56,421 nucleotides of DNA, taken from the NCBI GenBank assembly GCA_007571365.1, contig RKRN01000070.1, positions 1 to 56,421 of the forward strand, given 5' to 3'. Of this stretch, positions 7,534 through 16,525 are shown piece by piece. Every line of letters starts with the position of its first letter. The first letter of the stretch is position 1. The stretch is from Candidatus Latescibacterota bacterium. Its GTDB lineage: Bacteria > Latescibacterota > UBA2968 > UBA8231. The notes under the pieces were generated by a model. That model saw nothing but the letters and a program-made list of their open reading frames with translations. It was not told the DNA's origin and ran no database searches. The position numbers and the translations under genes were made by a program.

Positions 7534-8825
7534 CCTTGTACTTTGGTACGGCGGCCGCCGACATCACGCCGCCGGTCGGCATCGCAATGGGCGGGTACTG
7601 GGGGCGGCGGTCTGGGGCCACGCATATCCGCGACCGCCTCATGGCCAAGGCCCTCGTCTGTGGCTGCGGTACAGCGCGGGTCGCCCTTGTCGCCGTTGAT
7701 TTGGTGGGGTTGGACGCGGATGTCGTGCGGGCAATACGAGAGCGGGTAGAGCGTACCACGGGCATTGAAGGCGCGGCCATCATGGTCTGCTCCTCCCACA
7801 CGCATGCCGGCCCGCTAACGTTCCCCTTCCGGGGCATGGGTCGCATTGACGGTCGATATTTGGAGCAGGTCGCGGACGCCGCGGTCGGGGTAGTAGCAGT
7901 TGCGGCCGCCGACAGCCGACCGGGCCGCTTGTACTATGCGCGTCCCCCGGTGCAGATCGGCATCAATCGCCGCGAGTCGCACCCGCAGGGCACGCGGATT
8001 GGACAGAATCCCGCCGGTCCGGTCGTGCCCTATGCACACGTGTTGCGCTTTGTCGCTGCCGATGGCCCAGGAGCCACGCTCTTCAACCACGCCTGTCATC
8101 CGGTGGTCTTGGGCCGCGACAACTGCCAGATCAGCGGCGACTTTGCCAGTGTGGCAGTGCGCCACATAGAGGAGCAGACCGGCGATAAGGCCCTCTTTGT
8201 CAACGGGGCCTGCGGCGATGTCAATCCGCGGATCGCCAACGGCTCGTTTGCCGATGTCGAGGCGTTGGGCCAGGCGTTGGGACGAGCTGTGTTGGCAGGG
8301 CGGGCTGCGGCTGCGCCCTTGGATGCTTCAGCGATAAGCTGGGCGCACGAGCGATTGGCCTTACCGCTACAGCCCCCGCCATCGCGCTGGCGCGCTGAAG
8401 TCGCCAAACTCAAAGGGCACCTGCGGGTGCGTTTGGCGCGGGGTGGCGCGGTGTCTAAGGCGCAGCTTGCATGGGCTGTGGCTAGACACAAATGGGTGCT
8501 GGCTGGCGCCGGGCGCACTCGGGTGCAGCCTTTTGAGATGCAGGCGTTGGCCCTTGGCGAATTGGTGCTTTGGGGGCTGGAAGGGGAGCTTTTCGCCCGC
8601 TATCAGCTCGACTTGGAGGCCGCGCATGGACCCGCCGTGTTGTGCGGCTTTGCCAATGGCTGCATTGGCTACGTGCCCACAGCCGACGAGTACGCCCGGG
8701 GCGGTTACGAGATTGACTTGGCCTACAAGGTTTATCCGAGCGTGCAGATGATTGCACCGACGAGCGAGGTGCTGATACGGCAGCGAGCCGCGGCGTTGAG
8801 CGCAAAAGTGCGCTCGCTTAAGTAG
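7530..8825 (+). CDS. Neutral/alkaline ceramidase-like hydrolase
   Basis: A 431-aa protein resembling the N-terminal catalytic domain of neutral/alkaline non-lysosomal ceramidases, zinc amidases that cleave ceramide. Diagnostic features are the opening FGTAAADITPPVGIAMGGY, the SSHTHAGP motif (about 88-95) with zinc-binding histidines, FNHACHPVVLG, and NGACGDVNPR. It lacks the C-terminal Ig-like domain of full-length ceramidases and has no signal peptide. A role on a cytoplasmic N-acyl substrate other than ceramide is therefore possible. The GTG at 7530, overlapping the upstream stop as GTGA, is preferred over a TTG at 7509 because ADITPP normally sits a few residues from the start. The gene ends 8 nt before a cysteine-cluster protein gene. 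Confidence 0.85.
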   Translation: MTLYFGTAAADITPPVGIAMGGYWGRRSGATHIRDRLMAKALVCGCGTARVALVAVDLVGLDADVVRAIRERVERTTGIEGAAIMVCSSHTHAGPLTFPFRGMGRIDGRYLEQVADAAVGVVAVAAADSRPGRLYYARPPVQIGINRRESHPQGTRIGQNPAGPVVPYAHVLRFVAADGPGATLFNHACHPVVLGRDNCQISGDFASVAVRHIEEQTGDKALFVNGACGDVNPRIANGSFADVEALGQALGRAVLAGRAAAAPLDASAISWAHERLALPLQPPPSRWRAEVAKLKGHLRVRLARGGAVSKAQLAWAVARHKWVLAGAGRTRVQPFEMQALALGELVLWGLEGELFARYQLDLEAAHGPAVLCGFANGCIGYVPTADEYARGGYEIDLAYKVYPSVQMIAPTSEVLIRQRAAALSAKVRSLK

Positions 8826-8833
8826 GAGGATAT

Positions 8834-9508
8834 ATGCGCGATCTAGCAGTGCTCTACGATCGCGTTCCGGCGACGCGGTGCGCGGGAACGGGCGATTGCT
8901 GCTGGCTGACGGACGAGGAGTTCGACAACTACTACGCCACTATGTTCCCGCTCTACCGGGTCGAATACGTCCACATCGTCAACTATGTGGAGCGACACTT
9001 TTCCCCGCAGCGTCGCCGAGAATTGCTGAGCTTTACCCAAGAGCGACCCCGCCGCTGTCCCTTTCTCGGCGCGGATCATAGCTGTACTATTTACCCGGTG
9101 CGCCCGCTGATTTGCCGCACGTACGGGGCGATGAATCCGGTTTCGATTGCCCGCCAAGCTATGGCTCAGCAGGGTGCTTTGCCAGCGGCGCAGATCCGCG
9201 CCTTTGTGCGGCGCGAGGCCGGCATGGTGTGTCCGCGGGTGGCGGTGCTGGAGCCAGAAAAGGTCGCACGGCACGCTCGCATGCTCAGCGAAGGGACATA
9301 CGAGCGCGAGTTGGCGCGGCTCAGTGCCGAGGTGGAGCTGGCCGACGCGGCGCGCCAACAGCTCTTCCAACGGCTCACCGGCTGGCAAGAGTGGCCGCTG
9401 CGCTGGTCTTGGGGCGGCTTTAATGCGCTATGCTTTGCGCCGCTAGCGTGGCTGCGCGAGCACTTTGCCGCATATTGGAAAAAGGCCGAGCTTGTCAATG
9501 GTAAATGA
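8834..9508 (+). CDS. YkgJ-type cysteine-cluster protein
   Basis: A 224-aa cytoplasmic protein of the CxxCxxxCC zinc/iron-chelating family. The cysteines are arranged as C16, C22-C23 near the N-terminus (CAGTGDCC), then RRCPFL, SCTIYPVRPLICRTYG and later MVCPRV. The biochemical role of this family is poorly defined; a bound iron-sulfur cluster or zinc is expected. A strong ribosome binding site AGGAGG (8824-8829) sits four bases before the ATG. The C-terminal 90 residues are helical with several Trp and are less typical. The gene follows the ceramidase-like gene closely and is likely co-transcribed with it. Confidence 0.82.
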   Translation: MRDLAVLYDRVPATRCAGTGDCCWLTDEEFDNYYATMFPLYRVEYVHIVNYVERHFSPQRRRELLSFTQERPRRCPFLGADHSCTIYPVRPLICRTYGAMNPVSIARQAMAQQGALPAAQIRAFVRREAGMVCPRVAVLEPEKVARHARMLSEGTYERELARLSAEVELADAARQQLFQRLTGWQEWPLRWSWGGFNALCFAPLAWLREHFAAYWKKAELVNGK

Positions 9509-9540
9509 CGCCAGCATTGGCGTCGCAAGGAGACAGCATC

Positions 9541-10704
9541 ATGCAACAATACCGAGTCGCTATTTTGGGTTGCCGCGGCCGCGGCACGGCCGCGGGCCGG
9601 GCGTATCATCAGCATCCCCGCACCGAGGTTGTCGCTTTGTGCGACCTCGTGCCCGCGCGGCTGGAGACGCTCGGCGACGAGCTGGGGGTTGCCGCCCGTT
9701 ACGACGACCTCGACCGGATGATCGAGGCCGCGGCACCCGACATTGTCGCCATTCCCACGGGCACTGAGTTCCACTATTCACTCGCTATGCGGGTGCTGGA
9801 ACACGGAGTCCACATTGACATTGAAAAACCGATCTGCACGACCTTGGCCGAGGCCGACGCGGTGTTGGCCAAAGCTACGGAGAAAGGCGTGCAAGTCGCC
9901 GTGCATCACCAAGGGCGCAGCGGCGGTGCGCTGCAAGCGGTCAAAGCGGCCCTTGCCGAGGGTCGGGTCGGCGACTTGCGCTATGTGCAAGGCAGCGGCA
10001 AGGGCTACTACGGCGGCTACGGCCTGATGAATATTGCCACGCACTCGCTCAACGCCATGCTCGGCGTGGCCGGGCCGGTGCGGTGTGTGCAAGCCGTGGC
10101 CCTGACCGATGGCCGCCCGATCACGCCCGAGGATGTGGTGCCGTCGCCGAGCGGCATGGGCTACATTGCTGGCGAGCACGTAACTGCGGCCCTTGCCTTT
10201 GACTGCGGGATTTCGGCCACGCTCTTGCAGCATCGCTTCCCCAAGGTGGATTCAACGGCCTATATGATTGAGATCTACGGCACCGAGGGGCGGCTTTACT
10301 GGAAGAGCGGTGCCCCGTGGTTTTTGTCCACGCCGCACTTTGCCCCCGGCCGCGCCGAGTGGCAGCCCCTCGACCCCATAGTGCCCGAGCACTACGACCC
10401 AGCGGGCCCGGCCGCGGTGGAGGACTACCAGTTTGCCGACGAGTACGTGCAGGCACTCGACGAGGGCCGGGCGCACGAGTGTTCGGGTGAGGCTGGTCGC
10501 CACGTGCTGGAGATCTTGATGGGAATTTTCGAGTCGGGTGCGCGTGGCAAGCGCGTGGACTTGCCGCAAGCCGACCGCGAGCACCCGCTCCTGCGCTGGC
10601 GCGAGGAACACGGCATGGGCCTGCCCAGCTCCATGCCGCGCCCGTATGGGGAGTGGCTGGCCGCCGAAGACCTGCGATTGGGCCGGGCGCGAGTTAGCCG
10701 CTGA
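9541..10704 (+). CDS. Gfo/Idh/MocA family oxidoreductase
   Basis: A 387-aa NAD(P)-dependent oxidoreductase acting on a sugar, inositol or related polyol. The Rossmann nucleotide-binding loop is RVAILGCRGRGTAAGRA (residues 5-21). The catalytic family motif IEKPIC is intact near residue 98. The C-terminal alpha/beta domain contains the substrate region with GYGLMNIATHSLNAML. The ATG at 9541, preceded by AAGGAG, is preferred over an upstream start at 9505. The neighbour at 12.3-13.5 kb belongs to the same superfamily but is only distantly similar. Substrate cannot be deduced. The gene converges with the Nramp-like gene across a 47-bp gap. Confidence 0.9.
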   Translation: MQQYRVAILGCRGRGTAAGRAYHQHPRTEVVALCDLVPARLETLGDELGVAARYDDLDRMIEAAAPDIVAIPTGTEFHYSLAMRVLEHGVHIDIEKPICTTLAEADAVLAKATEKGVQVAVHHQGRSGGALQAVKAALAEGRVGDLRYVQGSGKGYYGGYGLMNIATHSLNAMLGVAGPVRCVQAVALTDGRPITPEDVVPSPSGMGYIAGEHVTAALAFDCGISATLLQHRFPKVDSTAYMIEIYGTEGRLYWKSGAPWFLSTPHFAPGRAEWQPLDPIVPEHYDPAGPAAVEDYQFADEYVQALDEGRAHECSGEAGRHVLEILMGIFESGARGKRVDLPQADREHPLLRWREEHGMGLPSSMPRPYGEWLAAEDLRLGRARVSR

Positions 10705-10751
10705 GCTTTTTCCACAGGCCCCAATCGGGTGTCTGGCGTCGCTGCCGCCTG

Positions 10752-12206
10752 TCAGCCCCCCAGTTTTCCCAACAAGCCCCAACCACTGATGGCGGCCGAG
10801 GCGATCAGGACCGCGGTCGAGAGCACGGCACCGCCCAGAACCCAAGCACGGGTGCGGTAGGAGCTGGGCAGTTTGAAGTTGAGATAGATGGCTGCCACCA
10901 TCATGATGGCAATGGCCAGATTGGCGATGAGGAAGCCGGCTATTTGGGTCAGGATGTCGAAGGGGATATTGTTCCAGACGATGAGCATGGTGGCGGCAAA
11001 GATGTAGAGGCAGATGACGCGCTTAATCGCTTGGTATTCCCAAGTGCGGTCGGGCCAGCGGGCAGCGAGAAACTCCTGCGCCACGCGGGCGTAAATTTCG
11101 GGCAAGGCTTGCAGGGTACCCCACAGCGCGGCGAGGATGCAGACGTAGTAAATCCACACCAAGCTCGGATGAATCTGCCGCCAGACGTGGGCTTGATTCG
11201 TCAGCAGGCTCCAGCCCTCAAAGCGGGTTTCGAGCGGGAAGAGCACGGCCGCGCCGGAAATCATAAAGGCACCGGTGACGATAAAAAGAACTAGGGCCCC
11301 CAGCGCCACGTCCCAGCGCAGCGGTGCTACCCGTTGCCGCAGGTGGTGAATTTGCTGGGGGTCGTCGGGTAGGTAGTCAATGGCCTCGCTGCGGGCGGCA
11401 CGGGCGCGGATGGCTGCGATGTCTTGGTGGCCGGTCAGCCCCCACTTGTGCAAGCCGACCCAGTTGGCGTAGGCGATGTAGCCAATGACCGAGCCGCCGA
11501 CGTAGCCAAAGGTGGTGCCCAACGTCAAAAGCGGATGCGCGACAGCGTCGGCCGGGGCCCACTCCGGGAAAGGCGGCAGGTCGCCAAAGCGCAGAGTCCC
11601 CACCAGTGCCGCGATAAAGTCTGGACGCACGATGAGGGTCCCGGCGATGGTGCCCGTGACCAAAATTCCACAGATGATGAGCTGTTGCTTTTCGAGGCGT
11701 TCAAAAGACAGGCGGATACCAAAAAACAGGGCGAAGGCAATAAAGGCCGAGGTTATGGCGTTTTCCCACAAGACTTCCTCCTCGCTAGCCGGCAGCAGGT
11801 CGCGCAGCAAGAAGTGGAAGAGGTCGCCGCAGGGCTTGGAGATGGGCACCCAAGCGAGGGGGGCGCCGATCATCTCAAAGAGCAGGATGGTCAACAGCAG
11901 CCATCCGCGCGGCCCAGGCAGGCGCACGAGGCGGTGGCCGATCAACTCGCCGCTGATGGCTGTATAGCGGCCAATTAGATAGGTGAAGAAGACGCCCTTG
12001 ACCAAGCAACTGAGTAAGACCATCCACAACAAACCATAGCCGGCCCAAGCACCGGCCCGCACCACGACGATGGTCTCGCCCGCACCAATGGCGACCGAGG
12101 CGACGATGGCCGCCGGGCCGAAGACCGCGAGCATACCTAAGAGTTTCTTTAGCGACCAAGGCTGGGCGAAGACGCCTTCAGGCGGTGGAATTGCTATTTT
12201 GCTCAT
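10752..12206 (-). CDS. Nramp-related membrane transporter
   Basis: A 484-aa polytopic protein with about 11 hydrophobic segments. The first helices (GPAAIVASVAIGAGETIVVV, then GYGLLWMVLLSCLVKGVF) match the Nramp/SLC11 metal-transporter fold. The canonical metal-binding DPGN of helix 1 is replaced by IGAGE, so divalent metal transport is not assured. A long cytoplasmic loop with DDPQQIHHLRQR lies in the middle. The ATG at 12206 is chosen because MSKIAIPPPEGVFAQPW is a natural N-terminus and the longer frame would run through non-coding remnant DNA. That ATG overlaps the stop of a 22-codon remnant ORF (ATGA), which may couple translation. Confidence 0.8.
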   Translation of the reverse strand: MSKIAIPPPEGVFAQPWSLKKLLGMLAVFGPAAIVASVAIGAGETIVVVRAGAWAGYGLLWMVLLSCLVKGVFFTYLIGRYTAISGELIGHRLVRLPGPRGWLLLTILLFEMIGAPLAWVPISKPCGDLFHFLLRDLLPASEEEVLWENAITSAFIAFALFFGIRLSFERLEKQQLIICGILVTGTIAGTLIVRPDFIAALVGTLRFGDLPPFPEWAPADAVAHPLLTLGTTFGYVGGSVIGYIAYANWVGLHKWGLTGHQDIAAIRARAARSEAIDYLPDDPQQIHHLRQRVAPLRWDVALGALVLFIVTGAFMISGAAVLFPLETRFEGWSLLTNQAHVWRQIHPSLVWIYYVCILAALWGTLQALPEIYARVAQEFLAARWPDRTWEYQAIKRVICLYIFAATMLIVWNNIPFDILTQIAGFLIANLAIAIMMVAAIYLNFKLPSSYRTRAWVLGGAVLSTAVLIASAAISGWGLLGKLGG

Positions 12207-12271
12207 CTGCGGGGATGTGCTTTGCAGAGGGGAATAAAGCGCTGGGCGACAATGCTGAAGCGTAAATTCAT
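12203..12271 (-). pseudogene. Remnant of a Gfo/Idh/MocA gene 5' end
   Basis: On the minus strand, 22 codons (MNLRFSIVAQRFIPLCKAHP) repeat the first residues of the oxidoreductase starting at 13533 (MSLRIGIVGTGAFAQGFIPL). The DNA is nearly identical over about 60 bases, apart from scattered changes and a clean 15-base in-frame loss that removes the GTGAF nucleotide-binding loop. The copy then stops at TGA, overlapping the transporter ATG. This looks like a partial duplication or a recombination scar, now serving as the transporter leader. Confidence 0.75.
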
Positions 12272-12315
12272 GGGGGCAAAATATAGCGGGTGGCTGGCCA
12301 GCGCAATAGGCCGCT

Positions 12316-13533
12316 TCAGCAAGTGTCCCGGCCGCCAGCGCGAGAGCGGCCTGACGGCGGCGGATCGCCGAAGTCGGGTACAGGCAGGAGGGTGCCCCCT
12401 TGGACTGCGGACTCGTGGGCGACCAGGCCCGGAAGCATGTAGCGCGCCGCGTCCCAGGCGTTGTTGGGCGGGAGTTGGCCGCTGGCACAGGCGGTGACAA
12501 AGTCGTGGACGAGGAACTGATGTGCGCCGGCGTGGCCATTGGGCAGGCCGGCGAATTCGCACGGCAGGTGCTCGACCGGGTGAACGGCTGATGCGCCGAG
12601 GTGAGTGCCGTCGGCCGCGGTAACTTTATCCATGGGGTCGGCGGGTCGGCGCGGTTGGCCGGTGCAGGCTAGGAGCGGATCCAAGTTTTCTTGCTGGGCG
12701 CGATCTTTGGTCAGCCAACGGGCGCCGCTGGCAGATTGTTCGAAGCAGCCTTCGGTGCCTTGGAGCATCATCTGCACACAGCCAGGGTGGCCGATGCGGC
12801 GGAACTCGTTGATGCGGCAGGTGCTGCCGTCGGACATCTTGTAGAGGGCGCTCTCGTTGCTGAAGGGGTTTTGCCAGTCGTTGCGCTGGTAGATGCCGTC
12901 TGCGTGCTCGTCGCGGAAGCCTTGGCAGGACACGTGCGTCATGTAGGCACCTGTGACGGAGATGATCTGACTCGTCGAGTGAGTCGGGTAGTACATCGGC
13001 GGGATGCCAGCGGTCGCGCGCCAGTTTTCGCCACCGCGCCAGTGAGCTACGTCGTAGAGGCCGTGATCCCAGTCGTGGTAGTACTCGGCTTGGCCATAGA
13101 CAACTTGGCCAAATGCGCCGCGGGCGTACTGCTGGCGGCAGTAGAGCACGCCGGGATAGTAATAGCTGGTCTCGCCGAGCATGTACACCTTGCTGCTGCA
13201 CGCGGCGACCGCGACCAGATTTTCTATTTCCTCATAGCTGATGCCGGGAGGTACGGCTGAGTACACGTGTTTGCCAGCTTTGAGGGCTTGGACGGCTTGG
13301 GGGCCGTGGAGCCAGTTTTGGGTGAAGAGGCAAACAGCGTCGATGGACGAGCCACAGAGCGCGTCGAGCGAGGGGCTGGTGTCGGCGATGTGGTGTTTGG
13401 CGGCGTTGCGCTGCAACTTCTCGCGGTCCAAGTCGCAGAGGACGATTTGGCCGACGAGGGGGTGCGCTTTGAAGAGGGGAATAAAGCCCTGGGCAAAAGC
13501 ACCCGTGCCGACGATGCCGATGCGTAAACTCAT
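12316..13533 (-). CDS. Gfo/Idh/MocA family oxidoreductase
   Basis: A 405-aa NAD(P)-dependent oxidoreductase. The Rossmann loop is RIGIVGTGAFAQGF (4-17). The usual EKP motif is replaced: HVYSAVPPGISYEE occupies that position, so the catalytic lysine may be absent or shifted. The C-terminal domain carries DWDHGLYDVAHWRGGENWRA and PPMYYPTHSTSQII, and resembles the glycosidase-like or dehydrogenase branch of the family. The start ATG overlaps the stop of the upstream ATPase gene (ATGA). The last 15 residues (PPSGRSRAGGRDTC) are low-complexity and probably a run-on. A decayed copy of the 5' end lies just downstream at 12203-12271. Confidence 0.85.
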   Translation of the reverse strand: MSLRIGIVGTGAFAQGFIPLFKAHPLVGQIVLCDLDREKLQRNAAKHHIADTSPSLDALCGSSIDAVCLFTQNWLHGPQAVQALKAGKHVYSAVPPGISYEEIENLVAVAACSSKVYMLGETSYYYPGVLYCRQQYARGAFGQVVYGQAEYYHDWDHGLYDVAHWRGGENWRATAGIPPMYYPTHSTSQIISVTGAYMTHVSCQGFRDEHADGIYQRNDWQNPFSNESALYKMSDGSTCRINEFRRIGHPGCVQMMLQGTEGCFEQSASGARWLTKDRAQQENLDPLLACTGQPRRPADPMDKVTAADGTHLGASAVHPVEHLPCEFAGLPNGHAGAHQFLVHDFVTACASGQLPPNNAWDAARYMLPGLVAHESAVQGGTLLPVPDFGDPPPSGRSRAGGRDTC

Positions 13534-14840
13534 GCCACCGCCTCGTGCGTCTGTCGGCTAAATTCCACCCCAATCAGATAAATCGCCGTGCCGCGACCGC
13601 GATACTTGGCCGCGTAGTCTCGCGCCGGCAACTGACCCAACGCCGCCCCGGTCGCTGCCTGTTCCACCACTTTGAAATCAAACAGATACACGTTCTCATT
13701 GAACTCCACCGCCATGTCCAAGCGACCCGCTTGGCTGCTGTCCTCCACTGTAATCGCCAACCCCAACGACGCAAAGTACGAGTAAAAAACGCTGGCGTAA
13801 TAGCCTTCGTAATTGGCCATCTTGTTGTTGGTATGCCATTGGTAGGGAATGCTGGCAAAGAATCCTTCCAACAGCCGTTCCAAACCATCGAAGTCGTTGG
13901 CCAGCAGCAGGTCGTACAACCGGGGCCTGTGCTCGGCCTGACGCGACGGGTTGCCCGTCAGGTGGTTCAGCAGGCTCTCGTTCAGGCTTTGCCGTGCCTC
14001 CCGGTTGGGGTAGCCCAGCCGATAGTACATCCGCCCGCCGCGTGGCTCACGGCGGCGAATGAGCAGCACTTCGGTCGCCATGTGATCCACGTCAAACGCC
14101 GACAGCAACTCCTCGCTGCCGAACATGTCGTCCAAGGCGAGAGAACTAACTCTGCGTGCCAATAATGTCTCGAGCAGAAAGGTGGGGGTGCCGGTTTCAA
14201 ACCAGTAAGCGGCAAAGGCACGGCGACGAAACAGCAGCAAGACATCAAACGGATTGTACACCGCTTCTTCGCCCAGCCAGTTGTAGCCGTTGTACCACGC
14301 CCGTATTTCCTTCCGGTCCAACCCCAAGAGTTCCGGCGCAAATACCGAGTCCAAGTCGGCCTCAGTATAGCCGCAAATGGCCGAGTAGCGCGGCTCCAAG
14401 GTGATGTCGATGAGATTGTTGAAGCCGGAGAACAGGCTAACTTTGGAAAATTTGCTCACCCCGGTGAGGAAGGTAAACTTGATATGCGCGTCGCCGAACT
14501 TGATGGTCGAGTATAGCCCACGCAAAAAGTCGCGGTTGGCCCTTGCTACCTCCGGTGCCGCTAGCGCATCTAAAATCGGCTTGTCGTACTCGTCGATCAG
14601 CACCGCCAGCCGCTGGCCGGTCTGTTGATGCAGAGTCTTCAGCAAATTTCGGAAGCGGCTCGCTGTGGTATCGCAGCCAGCCGTGACCGCGGCCTTACTA
14701 TCCATAGCGTCCAATTGGGCCGTTACGTCCTTGTGTAGATCGCCCGGCGCGCTGAAGTTGCCGCTGCTGAAATCGAGCCGTAGCACCGGATGGCGCACCG
14801 ACCAATCCCACTGCTGGTAGATGGCTAGCCCGGCAAACAC
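13530..14840 (-). pseudogene. AAA-ATPase/PD-(D/E)XK nuclease, N-terminally truncated
   Basis: A 436-aa reading frame from a GTG at 14840. It belongs to the AAA-ATPase-like family with a C-terminal DUF1703/PD-(D/E)XK nuclease. Walker B is clear (RLAVLIDEYDKPILDAL, about 77-93). The C-terminal nuclease motif is GRLDMAVEFNENVYLFDFKV. Family members normally begin with about 70 more residues, including the Walker A P-loop (RPRRFGKS) just before the FAGLAIYQQWDW stretch with which this frame starts. Upstream codons extend the frame by about 20 residues (FYIFWLPSPQQRPTCLVFAG) but contain no P-loop. ATP binding is therefore lost and the gene is probably decaying, although the rest is uninterrupted. 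It is coupled by ATGA to the oxidoreductase. Confidence 0.78.
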
Positions 14841-14929
14841 GAGACATGTCGGCCTCTGCTGTGGTGATGGCAGCCAAAAGATATAAAACTCTAATCTCTG
14901 AGGTCAAACATGGGAGGGGTCCGCTCGCG

Positions 14930-16525
14930 CTAACGGATCACGGCCAACTTGCGCGCGATCTCCGCGCCGCCGGCCTGCAAGCGATACAAGTACACCCCAG
15001 TCGCTAGATCGCTAGCTACCCAAACAACGGTATGCCAGCCGGCCTCCTGGTGGCCCTTGCTTATCTGTCCGACGCGCTGGCCTTGGAGATTGTACACCGC
15101 TAGATCAACCGGCCCAGCCACGGGCAGCCAAAAGCGTATCAGGGTCGAATTGTTGAAGGGATTGGGCGCATTGGCGACCAAAATCGGCGCCCCGGTCGCA
15201 CCCAGCGACTCCACTCCCTCCACCGCGGTAGCCGTTTCCAACTCGGCAATGTCGAACTGGACGAACCACAACTCGTAGTTGGGGTGAGGCCCGGTGCTGA
15301 ATACCGCCGTGGGCAAGCTCGGCATCAGGCTGCCGCTGGCCGGGGAAATGCCGTGGAGGAAGAAACTAGAGACTAGGCCGTAGCTGGCCAAATCGACCAG
15401 CGGCTCCTCCTGCCAGCTCCTCCCGCGATTATCCGATCGATAGAGCCGCAAGTCGGACCCGGACGTGCTGGCTACCCACACGGCATGGCTTCCACCCGAT
15501 CTTTGATAGGCCGCCGCCACCTGTGCATTGCTCAGTGCTCGGCGGCTCCACGCGCCCGTATGCGGGTCGCGGACAAAGACGAACAGTTGATTGGCTTGGC
15601 CGGGGGATTGGTACTGTCCGGTGACGTATATGTAGCCATCTGGATCGCGCCACATGGCCTCGCCGAAAGCTATAAAATCGCCTTCGGGCGCGATCTCAGC
15701 CACCACCTCGGGCGCGACCTGACCGGGATCGCCGTAGGGCAAGTGCATGTAGAGGATGCGGTTGTACAGGGCCCTAGGGTCGGGCTGATTGCTCACTAGC
15801 AAGTGATAACCCGTCTCGTCGGGCTGAATGATCGGGTAGAGCCAAGTCGTCCACGGCACCGCTGCCCTTTGCGCCAGCGCGAGGACGTAGGGGCCGTCCC
15901 AAGTGCCGGTGCGCAAATCGAGTATGGCCGTCTTGAAGGTATAGGTCGCCGGATCGCCGATATAGCCGATGACTAGACGCTCGTCGTAAATACCAGCACC
16001 CATGTACCCGGCTTTACCAATGGCGACCGGCACTTCGAGTTGCTCGAACTGGTTGATCTGTCCCGGCGCGGTGGCCCGCAGAATGACCGGTTTTTCGTTG
16101 GTCCTTGGATAGATCAGGAGCAGGCGCCGTTGCTCGTCGAGCAACACCATGCCCGGCTGGTAGTTCAAACCGTCCCACTCATAGCCCCGGTGCCACTGCC
16201 CGTCGCGCAATTGGTAGAGCACTCCTCGCGCCGTGGCCTGCTCCGCTCCCCACAAAGCGACCGTGTAATAGCTGTCGCCGTCGTACACCAGTTTGGGAGC
16301 GTTGTAGCCCCAGTACGAACTAACCCAAGCCACCCCGGCGTCGATCTTAGATAGATGCACGTCGATTTCTTGCCCTGATGTCCCGACGACATTGCCCCCT
16401 AGGCCGATGACGGCTAATAGCCATGCAATTCGTCTTCCTACAATCCCGACAGCCGCCATCGCCTCTACGCTCTGAGCAAGAGCTTCGGCAAAGCCCGGGA
16501 ATAAGGTGCTATTATTGGTGCTCAT
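14930..16525 (-). CDS. Secreted propeller-like protein with C-terminal sorting domain
   Basis: A 531-aa extracellular protein. The first ATG (16525) overlaps the upstream dioxygenase gene by 14 bp. The ATG at 16459 gives a cleaner signal peptide (MAAVGIVGRRIAWLLAVIGL) and may be the true start. The body has repeated sheets and one Asp-box (YRSDNRGRSWQEE), suggesting a BNR/sialidase-type propeller without clear catalytic residues. The C-terminus is a FlgD-like/Por-type sorting module: VANAPNPFNNSTLIRFWL, then LAVYNLQGQRVGQI, and finally DLATGVYLYRLQAGGAEIAR. It therefore probably leaves the cell by a type IX-like route. No T9SS machinery is visible in the window. Confidence 0.85.
   Translation of the reverse strand: MSTNNSTLFPGFAEALAQSVEAMAAVGIVGRRIAWLLAVIGLGGNVVGTSGQEIDVHLSKIDAGVAWVSSYWGYNAPKLVYDGDSYYTVALWGAEQATARGVLYQLRDGQWHRGYEWDGLNYQPGMVLLDEQRRLLLIYPRTNEKPVILRATAPGQINQFEQLEVPVAIGKAGYMGAGIYDERLVIGYIGDPATYTFKTAILDLRTGTWDGPYVLALAQRAAVPWTTWLYPIIQPDETGYHLLVSNQPDPRALYNRILYMHLPYGDPGQVAPEVVAEIAPEGDFIAFGEAMWRDPDGYIYVTGQYQSPGQANQLFVFVRDPHTGAWSRRALSNAQVAAAYQRSGGSHAVWVASTSGSDLRLYRSDNRGRSWQEEPLVDLASYGLVSSFFLHGISPASGSLMPSLPTAVFSTGPHPNYELWFVQFDIAELETATAVEGVESLGATGAPILVANAPNPFNNSTLIRFWLPVAGPVDLAVYNLQGQRVGQISKGHQEAGWHTVVWVASDLATGVYLYRLQAGGAEIARKLAVIR

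Noticed and set aside
11424-11978. Plus-strand frame of 184 codons opposite the Nramp-like gene
   Set aside because: Highly charged with many Gly, Gln and Lys, no hydrophobic core, and antisense to a clear membrane protein.
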